Below, piece after piece: positions 24,552-31,584 of a DNA stretch of 64,000 nucleotides. The translations under genes and the position numbers were made by a program. Under the pieces are notes generated by a model. That model ran no database searches. It was not told where the DNA came from and saw only the letters and a list, made by a program, of their open reading frames with translations. The stretch comes from Solihabitans fulvus. Lineage in GTDB: Bacteria; Actinomycetota; Actinomycetes; Mycobacteriales; Pseudonocardiaceae. The first letter of the stretch is position 1, and each line of letters begins with the position of its first letter. The DNA is taken from positions 124,001 to 188,000 of the forward strand of contig NZ_VUOB01000038.1 in the NCBI RefSeq assembly GCF_008386585.1, in the 5' to 3' direction.

Positions 24552-25421
24552 CTAACTCCTCTTCAGAGCGTCCTCGACCAGTCCTCTCGATTCTGCCTGG
24601 CTGGCAGCCATTTCTCGAAGCCTGACGAACACTCGGCCCAGGGCCTCGGTGTCTGCGGACCCGTCGAGATAGGGCGACGGACCGAGCGCGACAGACATGA
24701 ACCCCACTGGTGGCGTTGGGTTTTCGAAGCACAGCAGGGTGAATCCAGCATATGGGGCGGGACTGTTCCTCGCCGTCGCGCTGATCACCCGAATACTGAT
24801 CTTGGGATGTTCCTCGGTGATTCGGAGCATGTGTTCGAACTGTCGCCGCATGACCTGAGGACTACCGAACTCGGTGGCCAGTGCGTCATCGCTGAAGATG
24901 AACTCCAGATCCTTGGCCGGTTCGACCTCGAAGACCGATCGCTGCCGGTCCAGACGGAAGTTCACCCGGCTCACCCGCTCCTGATACGAGCTGTCCCACC
25001 AAAGGCCGTCGCCCGCCGCGACCAACGCCTCCGCGTAGTCGGCGCACTGGAGCAGGCCGGGGAAGATGCCCTTCTCATAGGCGGAGATGCCGCTCGCCTG
25101 GCTCTCCATGGTCCAGATCCGGCGGTAGGAACCCGGCAGTTGGTCGACATAGGCGCGCTGCTTGGGCTGGCGCTTCCGTGCCTCCACGCCGAAGTCGAGG
25201 ACCTTCGTCCGGTCCGCCTCGTTCGCGCCGAGGAAGTCCAGCAGCGCGACCAACTCCTCGGGTGTGAGGTTCGATCGACCGACCTCCACCTTGTTGATCC
25301 GCGTGTGGTCCCTGCCGATGGCGCGGCCCACCTCGGCCTGCGATCGACCGGCCTGTTGGCGCAACCGCTTCAGTTCGCCGCCGAGCAGCCGCCTGGGAAT
25401 GGTCTGCAATGCTTCGCCCAC
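24552..25421 (-). CDS. XRE-family regulator with DUF5753 domain (WhiJ-like)
   Basis: A 289-aa protein with an N-terminal helix-turn-helix (residues 13-70: LGGELKRLRQQAGRSQAEVGRAIGR, then RINKVEVGRSNLTPEEL) and a C-terminal DUF5753 domain (from about 95: RRIWTMESQASGISAYEKGIFPGLLQCADYAEAL). This architecture is typical of the many XRE/DUF397 pairs of streptomycetes and relatives, linked to development and secondary metabolism. GTG 25421 is used. It is divergent from the small unknown gene at 25527. Confidence 0.92.
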   Translation of the reverse strand: MGEALQTIPRRLLGGELKRLRQQAGRSQAEVGRAIGRDHTRINKVEVGRSNLTPEELVALLDFLGANEADRTKVLDFGVEARKRQPKQRAYVDQLPGSYRRIWTMESQASGISAYEKGIFPGLLQCADYAEALVAAGDGLWWDSSYQERVSRVNFRLDRQRSVFEVEPAKDLEFIFSDDALATEFGSPQVMRRQFEHMLRITEEHPKISIRVISATARNSPAPYAGFTLLCFENPTPPVGFMSVALGPSPYLDGSADTEALGRVFVRLREMAASQAESRGLVEDALKRS

Positions 25422-25526
25422 GTCACGACCCTCCCATGCACGCGGTCAATCACTCCATCGAGGCATCGTGAAGGCTGCTATAGCGACCGATGCTAGATGC
25501 ACAGATCCGAAGGGGAGGTCAGGACT

Positions 25527-25751
25527 ATGAGCGCATCGGTGACCGTGGGTACCTGGGTGTGGGCGGGCGAGGGCGCGCAGATCGACTACGTGGTCGCCGA
25601 CTCCGGTCAGTCGGTCGGCTTCCTCTTCCGCGCGGATCCCGACTTCGAACTCCTCCTCACCGAGGAGGTCCTGGCCCGCTGCGCCGCCATCTTCCCCAAG
25701 GCGCTGGCCGAACTCCGCGCAACTCCGACCACCGGCGACTACGACGACTGA
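25527..25751 (+). CDS. Small hypothetical protein
   Basis: A 74-aa acidic protein (MSASVTVGTWVWAGEGAQ start; DYVVADSGQSVGFLFRADPDFELLLTEEVLARC in the middle). I do not recognise a family. GGGGAGG at 25512-25518 supports ATG 25527. It is divergent from the XRE-DUF397 pair with about 105 bp between, and the next gene follows at 60 bp, so it may share control with the pair. Confidence 0.6.
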   Translation: MSASVTVGTWVWAGEGAQIDYVVADSGQSVGFLFRADPDFELLLTEEVLARCAAIFPKALAELRATPTTGDYDD

Positions 25752-25811
25752 CCTCGACCTGGCGGCCCCTCGACCGCTAGCGTGCGTCCTACGGTCCTAC
25801 AGGGGAACGTC

Positions 25812-26426
25812 ATGCGCGCACCCGAGATGTCCGAGGCGCTGGCGGAACTGCACGAGGTGTTCGGCCCATCGCTGCTCCCGAAAGCGTTGCGCCGCTTCGC
25901 GTTCACGAAGCGGAGCACCCGGAGTGACGTCGACCCGCTGAAGCGCGCCCTGCCGCACCTGCTGGAACTCGCCGCAAGGGACGACGACGATCGCGACCTC
26001 GGCAAGACCGTCGGCAGGCTGGTCGCCGCGCACTGGCAGCGCTGGCCCGACGTCGAGCGGCGGGCCGTCAGGCGCTACGCCGAAGCCCTGTGGCGGCACG
26101 TGTTGACGGTGTACCCGGGCGTTCGGGCGGCCGGGCCGGTGCTGGACTCGCTGCGGACGCTGCTCGGTGACGCGTCGCCGCTGCTGGACAGCTGGCGGGG
26201 CACCACGACGGAAACGGCCCTGTGTCAGCTCGCCAAGCTGATCGGCGACACGGTGCGACCCGGACCGGTGCCGGCGGACCGGCAGATCGTCGCCTGGCTG
26301 GCGCACCCGGACCTGACCGAGGCGCTGTGGGAGGGGTTCTTCGTGGCGTCCTCGCACACGGTGGCCCACTTCCTGGAGGACGCCCTTGAGGACCTGAGCG
26401 TGCTGCACCCCACCGGCGAGCCGTGA
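25812..26426 (+). CDS. Hypothetical helical protein
   Basis: A 204-aa protein, predicted mostly helical, with no signal peptide or membrane segment. Notable segments: LHEVFGPSLLPKALRRFAFTKRSTRSDVDPLKRALPHLLELA and a C-terminal VAWLAHPDLTEALWEGFF. No family recognised. ATG 25812 has GGGGAA before it. It follows the small gene at 25527 on the same strand and precedes RNase Z by 60 bp. Confidence 0.6.
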   Translation: MRAPEMSEALAELHEVFGPSLLPKALRRFAFTKRSTRSDVDPLKRALPHLLELAARDDDDRDLGKTVGRLVAAHWQRWPDVERRAVRRYAEALWRHVLTVYPGVRAAGPVLDSLRTLLGDASPLLDSWRGTTTETALCQLAKLIGDTVRPGPVPADRQIVAWLAHPDLTEALWEGFFVASSHTVAHFLEDALEDLSVLHPTGEP

Positions 26427-26486
26427 CCGGGCGTCGTCGGGGCAATTGATCGTGCGCCGCGCGCCGTCGCTGCCTATCGTCCGGCT

Positions 26487-27404
26487 GTGTCCAACCGGGA
26501 ACTGATCGTGCTGGGAACCGCCAGCCAGGTGCCGACGCGCCGCCGCAACCACAACGGCTACCTGCTGCGCTGGGACGCCGAGGGTCTGCTCTTCGACCCC
26601 GGCGAAGGCATCCAGCGGCAGATGCTCCTGGCGGGAGTCGCCGCCAGCGACGTCACCCGGCTCCTGGTCAGCCACTTCCACGGCGACCACTGCCTCGGCG
26701 TCCCCGGCATCGTGCAGCGGCTCTCCCTGGACAAGGTCGCGCATCCGGTGCACGCGCACTACCCGGCCTCCGGGCAGCACTTCTTCGAGCGGCTGCGGTA
26801 CGCGAGTTCCTTCTACGAGACGACCGATCTCCGCGAAGAGCCCGTCGACACGGACGGGCCGTTCGCGACGGGACCGTTCGGCCTGCTGGAGACCCGGCGG
26901 CTGGAGCATCCCGTCGAGTCCTTCGGCTACCGGCTGGTCGAGCCGGACGGCCGCCGGATGCGGCCGGACAAGCTGGCGGAGTTCGGCGTCAGCGGCCCTC
27001 TCGTCGCCGAACTGAGCCGCGCCGGCACGCTGGACGTCGACGGCCGCACCGTCACCCTGGAGCAGGTCAGCGAGCACCGGCCCGGCCAGCGGTTCGCGTT
27101 CGTCATGGACACCCGGCTGTGCGACGGTGTGTACGCCCTCGCCGAGAATGCCGACATGCTGGTGATCGAGTCGACGTTCCTCAACCAGGACACCGAGTTC
27201 GCCACCCGGTACGGCCACCTCACGGCCGCCCAGGCGGCCAGGGTCGCCGCCGAGTCGGGCGTGCGCCGGCTGGTGCTGACGCACTTCTCCCAGCGCTATC
27301 CCGATCCCACGGCCTTCCACGCCGAGGCGGCCGAGGTCTTCGACGGCGACATCGTGGTGGCCGAGGACCTGGCCCGCATCCCCGTGCCCAAGCGCGCCAC
27401 GTAG
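26487..27404 (+). CDS. rnz: Ribonuclease Z (tRNA 3'-endonuclease, MBL fold)
   Basis: A 305-aa metallo-beta-lactamase-fold RNase. The zinc motif HFHGDH is at residues 63-68; further ligands lie in MDTR (Asp) and LTHFSQRY (His). The start ELIVLGTASQVPTRRRNHNGY is typical of RNase Z, which removes 3' trailers of tRNA precursors lacking encoded CCA. GTG 26487. It is a housekeeping gene stranded in an otherwise accessory block between treS and glgE. No terminator is evident in 27405-27519, where it faces the DUF6082 gene. Confidence 0.9.
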   Translation: MSNRELIVLGTASQVPTRRRNHNGYLLRWDAEGLLFDPGEGIQRQMLLAGVAASDVTRLLVSHFHGDHCLGVPGIVQRLSLDKVAHPVHAHYPASGQHFFERLRYASSFYETTDLREEPVDTDGPFATGPFGLLETRRLEHPVESFGYRLVEPDGRRMRPDKLAEFGVSGPLVAELSRAGTLDVDGRTVTLEQVSEHRPGQRFAFVMDTRLCDGVYALAENADMLVIESTFLNQDTEFATRYGHLTAAQAARVAAESGVRRLVLTHFSQRYPDPTAFHAEAAEVFDGDIVVAEDLARIPVPKRAT

Positions 27405-27519
27405 ATCTCAAGGACATCACACATCTGGGCACTCGGGGCGAGCAGTAGCGGACAAAGCCGGTTGGCTTGGGGCGTTGGTTACTGACCCTCAGGAAGGCAC
27501 TCGATGAACGTCCGCTCTT

Positions 27520-28278
27520 TCACTGTCGTGCTCGTGGCGTTGACCGTCTCGCGCGGCGACTGCGCAGCGCGCGACGCGCGGCGAGCAGCGCGATCGGGGC
27601 TGCCGCCCCGCATCCCGCGGCGGCCAAACAGGCAAGCCACCGTCGTTCGACAACTGGGTGAGGTGGTCGGACGGTCCTGTGTCCCAGGCCGGGTTCGCCC
27701 GGCACAGCGGGCCGTTGCACTGCTTCGAGATACGCCTCGTCCAGAATGTGAAAGAACCGCAACGATCGCCGGTCCGGGTATGCGGTGGCCCAGAAGTCCC
27801 GCGCTGACTGCCAGAACCGGCGTCCCGGCATGCCGGTGAAGACGCCGAGGGCGGAGGCGCGCAGCTCCGCCTCCGTCGTCTCGCCGATCTCGTACGCCGC
27901 GTACCAGTGGGCCACGAGCAGATTGACGTAGGTGTGCTGGCGCTCCGTGTCGAAGCTCGGCGTCAGGTACGGCCCAAGGCAGTCCATGTACAACGGTTCA
28001 TCCAGCGCCATTCGCATGAGGTCCGTGTGCAACCCACGCAGCGCGCTTTTTCTCGCGGCCTTCGCTTCCCGGTTCTGGATTACGAGCGAAGCCGCCACGC
28101 CGCTGAGTGCGATGACCGCGATCATCGCCGACACGGCGCCGTAGGTCTGGCCGATGTTGCTCAGGCGTGCCCAGTCGACATGGCTGCCGTCATCAAGGGC
28201 ACGCAACGCCAACGGCGACGCGACCACGACACCGAGAGCCAGCAGCACGAGCAGCGGAACCACTGAAATCAAGATCAC
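27520..28278 (-). CDS. DUF6082 family membrane-anchored protein
   Basis: Up to 252 aa from GTG 28278. An N-terminal membrane segment (VILISVVPLLVLLALGVVV) is followed by a second hydrophobic stretch and the family pattern QNREAKAARKSALRGLHTDLMRMALDEPLYMDCLGPY, TYVNLLVAHWYAAYEIGE and FTGMPGRRFWQSARDFW. The last about 60 residues look unlike the family and unlike normal protein (Arg/Ala-rich), so the gene may be frameshifted or extended near 27720. It lies 56 bp after the DUF6879 gene on the same strand. Confidence 0.7.
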   Translation of the reverse strand: MILISVVPLLVLLALGVVVASPLALRALDDGSHVDWARLSNIGQTYGAVSAMIAVIALSGVAASLVIQNREAKAARKSALRGLHTDLMRMALDEPLYMDCLGPYLTPSFDTERQHTYVNLLVAHWYAAYEIGETTEAELRASALGVFTGMPGRRFWQSARDFWATAYPDRRSLRFFHILDEAYLEAVQRPAVPGEPGLGHRTVRPPHPVVERRWLACLAAAGCGAAAPIALLAARRALRSRRARRSTPRARQ

Positions 28279-28334
28279 CCGCGCTGTGGACGAACCGCCC
28301 TGTCGCGATCTCGATGACGAGCCTCTCGTGGATC

Positions 28335-28970
28335 TCACCGGTTCCGGGAGAAGACGACTTCTGGACCAACGACAGGAGGGGGCAACTCCACGATCTCCCG
28401 CTGGAAGAACGTGCGCAGATCCTCGCCTTGTGAGTGGAGTTCGGCGACGTCGACCAGACACCCGGCGATCAGTTCGCGATCGGTGAACTTGCGAGCGCCG
28501 TACAGCGTGTCGTTCGTGTCGTAGAGAACCTCGTACATGGCCAACTCGCCGAGGAAGATGAGTTCCGGCAGGCTGTCGTCTAACGCGAATCGGTCGAGTG
28601 ATTCCGGAGTGACTACCCGAATGCTCTCCCCGTGTTCCGCGCGAAGCATCAACCCGTGCAGTTCCCACTGGAGATACGGCGTGACCGGTTGTCCGACTAC
28701 GCGCACGCGGCGCGACACCATGCCTCGCCGCGCATCCTCGGCGAACTCCGCTTCGACGGCCGAACGGGCGCGTTCATGCAACCGCAGAGCCTCGGTCCAG
28801 TGACCGAGGGCGAATGCTTCCCAGCTTGGGTTGTCGGGTTCTCGGAAGTGCTGACGTCGCTCCAGCTTGTCAAATCTGCTGATACGTCCCCAGTACTGAC
28901 TGACGTCGACGTTGTAGCCGTCGCTTCCGTTGAAGATCTCACCCGGCGCCTCGTGGACGCGTTCAAGCAT
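28335..28970 (-). CDS. DUF6879 family protein
   Basis: A 211-aa soluble protein with the DUF6879 layout: RHFREPDNPSWEAFALGHWTEALRLHERAR, SRRVRVVGQPVTPYLQWELHGL, and a C-terminal MYEVLYDTNDTLYGARKFTDRELI. Function unknown; members are common in streptomycetes next to XRE or small partner genes. ATG 28970 overlaps the stop of the preceding small gene by 8 bp, indicating one operon (small protein, DUF6879, DUF6082). Base composition here is visibly lower in GC than in the glg genes. Confidence 0.78.
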   Translation of the reverse strand: MLERVHEAPGEIFNGSDGYNVDVSQYWGRISRFDKLERRQHFREPDNPSWEAFALGHWTEALRLHERARSAVEAEFAEDARRGMVSRRVRVVGQPVTPYLQWELHGLMLRAEHGESIRVVTPESLDRFALDDSLPELIFLGELAMYEVLYDTNDTLYGARKFTDRELIAGCLVDVAELHSQGEDLRTFFQREIVELPPPVVGPEVVFSRNR

Positions 28971-29247
28971 GCGGTATGTCCCTCCGTGCTGCCACGATGG
29001 TGGCACGGGGAACGACCACGAGCCGCTCGTCATCGACCACGTTCACTCCGTCAGGGAGTCGGTCGGCGTAGATGTCGGTCAGGTCGCGCCCGATCACTGC
29101 CACATCACCATTGGACAGCTCCCAGATGTCCGGGCAGCCCGTTTTGGCTAAAGTTTTGTCTAGTTCTTGCGGTGATTTGCCAAGTCGCCTGGCGAAGGTT
29201 GCTGTGGGATCCGCTTCCCAAGGCCGGACGTTGTGCGTATCGGTCAT
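28963..29247 (-). CDS. Small partner protein of DUF6879
   Basis: A 94-aa protein whose core CPDIWELSNGDVAVIGRDLTDIY followed by VVVPRATIVAARRDI resembles the short proteins usually encoded just before DUF6879 genes (from memory). No named domain. ATG 29247; its stop overlaps the DUF6879 start. Its promoter must lie in the AT-richer stretch 29248-29444, which otherwise holds no gene. Confidence 0.65.
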   Translation of the reverse strand: MTDTHNVRPWEADPTATFARRLGKSPQELDKTLAKTGCPDIWELSNGDVAVIGRDLTDIYADRLPDGVNVVDDERLVVVPRATIVAARRDIPHA

Positions 29248-29444
29248 CGTGACCTCCGCGTGCCAACGCTGTGACTACGCAGAGTGTCGCACTGGTCGCT
29301 GGTTTCGGCAAGAAATGTCGCGCGAATACGGCAATACGGTTGACCAATCGGCAGAATGCCATATTGCATTCAGGGCCGGGACCGTTCGCCGTGCGGCGAC
29401 TGATGGCTGTGGTCTCGCCGATCGTGTTCTGAGTCGCGGGGTTC

Positions 29445-31415
29445 TCAGGCCCGAGTGAGGCTCACGATGTGGGCGACCGTGCGCCACGGCTCCAGCCGGA
29501 CGTAGTTGGCCTGGCCCCAGTTCCACGTCTCGCCGGTGACCTCGTCGTGCGCGATGAGCCGTTCGTGCCACTCGAAGCCGAACGCGGCCAGGTCGAGCCA
29601 CAGCGTGCCGTCCTGCGCCGCGTGCGGATCCAGGTTCACCACGCACACGACCGCGTCCCCGGTGGCCGGGTCCGTCTTGGAGTACGCGAGCAGGGCGTCG
29701 TTGTCGATGTGGTGGAACCGCAGCGTGCGCAGCTGGTGCAGCGCCGGGTGCGCCCGCCGCGCCGCGTTCAGCTTGGCCAGCCACGGTTGCAGCGACCGGC
29801 CCTGCGCGAGCGCAGTCGCGTAGTCCCTCGGCCGCAGCTCGTACTTCTCCGAGTTCAGGTACTCCTCGCTGCCCTCGCGGACGGCCTGGTGCTCGTACAG
29901 CTCGTAGCCCGAGTACACGCCCCACGTCGGCGCGAGCGTCGAGGCCAGCGCGGCGCGCAGCGCGAACATCGCCGGGCCGCCGTGTTGCAGCGACTCGTGC
30001 AGGATGTCCGGGGTGTTCACGAACAGGTTCGGCCGCGCCTCGTCGGCGTGCTCGACGAGGTCCACCGCGAAGTCGATGATCTCCTGCTTGCCGGTCCGCC
30101 AGGTGAAGTACGTGTAGCTCTGGGTGAAGCCGAGCTTCCCGAGCCCGTACAGCCGCGCCGGCCTGGTGAACGCCTCGGCCAGGAACAGCACGTCCGGATG
30201 GGTCCGCTTGACGGTCCAGATCAGCCAGTGCCAGAAGTCCGGCGGCTTGGTGTGCGGGTTGTCCACCCGGAAGATCCGCACCCCGTGGTCGATCCAGTGC
30301 AACACCACGCGCAGCACCTCGGCGTACAGGCCCTGCGGGTCGTTGTCGAAGTTCAGCGGGTAGATGTCCTGGTACTTCTTCGGCGGGTTCTCCGCGTACG
30401 CGATCGTGCCGTCCGGCCTGGTGGTGAACCACTCCGGGTGCTCGTGCACCCACGGATGGTCCGGCGCGCACTGCAACGCCAGGTCGAGCGCGACCTCGAC
30501 GCCCAGTTCGCCCGCCCGCGCCACGAACGCGTCGAAGTCCTCGATGGTGCCGAGCTCGCAGTGGATCGCGTCGTGCCCGCCGTCGGCCGAGCCGATCGCC
30601 CAGGTGGAGCCGACGTCCTCCTGCCCGGACACCACACTGTTGTTGGGGCCCTTGCGGTTTGCCTTGCCGATCGGGTGAATCGGCGGCAGGTACGCGACGT
30701 CGAAACCCATGCCGGCGACGCGCTCCAGCTCGGCCGCGGCCGTGACGAACGTGCCGTGCACCGCCCGCCCGGTCTCGTCGAAGCCGCCGGTGGAGCGCGG
30801 GAAGAACTCGTACCAGGACCCGTACAGGGCCTTCGGCCGGTCCGTCCAGATCCGGTGCGTCCTGCCCTTGGTGATCAGCTCGCGGACGGGGTGGTCGTGC
30901 AGCACCCGCCGCACCGGTTCGCTCAGCGCGCCAGCCACCCGTTCCGGCAGCGGCCGGTCGGTGTCCCGCAGCGCGGCGGCGGCGGACGCGAGCCGCGCCT
31001 TGTCCGCGCGGCGGTCGGGTCGGCGCGACACCCGGTCGAGCAGCAGCGCGCCGGACTCCAGGTCGTTGGCCAGGTCCTCCGGTCCCTGGCCCGCCGCGAT
31101 CTTCACCTCGACGGCGTGCAGCCAGGTCGCCCACGGGTCGCTCCACGCGTCCACCCGGAAGGTCCACTCGCCGACCGTCGTCGGCACGATCACCGCCGCC
31201 CAGCGGTCCAGCCCGGCGCCCTGCTCGACCATCCTGGTCTGCCGCGCGGCGCGGTCGCCCGGCCCGCGCCACGAGACGGTCGCCGCCACCGCGTCGTGAC
31301 CCTCGCGCCACACGGTCGCCTGAACCGGGATATGCTCGCCGACCACGGCTTTCGACGGGTAGCGTCCGCAGCTGACCTGCGGTGAGACGTCGTCGATTCC
31401 GAGTCGTCCACTCAT
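29445..31415 (-). CDS. glgE: Alpha-1,4-glucan:maltose-1-phosphate maltosyltransferase GlgE
   Basis: A 656-aa GH13_3 enzyme that transfers maltosyl units from maltose-1-phosphate to alpha-glucan. An N-terminal beta-sandwich (SGRLGIDDVSPQVSCGRYPSK) precedes the barrel. The nucleophile is Asp385 (IFRVDNPHTKPPDFW) and the acid/base Glu414 (FLAEAFTRP); the phosphate-binding region includes NPPKKYQDIYPLNFD. ATG 31415 has GAGAGGG upstream. It is divergent from glgP. TreS, Mak and GlgB, which supply and branch its product, lie on the same strand 5.3 kb downstream. Confidence 0.96.
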   Translation of the reverse strand: MSGRLGIDDVSPQVSCGRYPSKAVVGEHIPVQATVWREGHDAVAATVSWRGPGDRAARQTRMVEQGAGLDRWAAVIVPTTVGEWTFRVDAWSDPWATWLHAVEVKIAAGQGPEDLANDLESGALLLDRVSRRPDRRADKARLASAAAALRDTDRPLPERVAGALSEPVRRVLHDHPVRELITKGRTHRIWTDRPKALYGSWYEFFPRSTGGFDETGRAVHGTFVTAAAELERVAGMGFDVAYLPPIHPIGKANRKGPNNSVVSGQEDVGSTWAIGSADGGHDAIHCELGTIEDFDAFVARAGELGVEVALDLALQCAPDHPWVHEHPEWFTTRPDGTIAYAENPPKKYQDIYPLNFDNDPQGLYAEVLRVVLHWIDHGVRIFRVDNPHTKPPDFWHWLIWTVKRTHPDVLFLAEAFTRPARLYGLGKLGFTQSYTYFTWRTGKQEIIDFAVDLVEHADEARPNLFVNTPDILHESLQHGGPAMFALRAALASTLAPTWGVYSGYELYEHQAVREGSEEYLNSEKYELRPRDYATALAQGRSLQPWLAKLNAARRAHPALHQLRTLRFHHIDNDALLAYSKTDPATGDAVVCVVNLDPHAAQDGTLWLDLAAFGFEWHERLIAHDEVTGETWNWGQANYVRLEPWRTVAHIVSLTRA

Positions 31416-31513
31416 GGGCAATGCCCTCTCGCGCGGCGTGCGGTTCGTTGCGGGTGGTTGCCTTCCAGTCTGCCTTGGCCGCTCGGGGGTTCGCACTCTG
31501 GGCGGGGATCTTC

Positions 31514-31531
31514 ACTGCAAACATTTGCGGT
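31514..31531. promoter_or_regulatory. Operator candidate between glgE and glgP
   Basis: AC(t)GCAAA-CA-TTTGC(g)GT is an 18-bp near-perfect palindrome in the 169-bp region between the divergent starts of glgE (31415) and glgP (31585). LacI/GalR-type sugar regulators bind sites of this kind with a central symmetry; which protein acts here is unknown. Confidence 0.5.
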
Positions 31532-31584
31532 ATGGCGTGGGAATCTTGTCCTGATCGGTGGGGTGCGGGATAGGGTCCGCAACC

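Noticed and set aside
24552..29247. The accessory block as a known phage-defence island
   Set aside because: No nuclease, helicase, TIR, reverse transcriptase or cyclic-nucleotide synthase domains are visible; XRE/DUF397 pairs are mainly developmental regulators.
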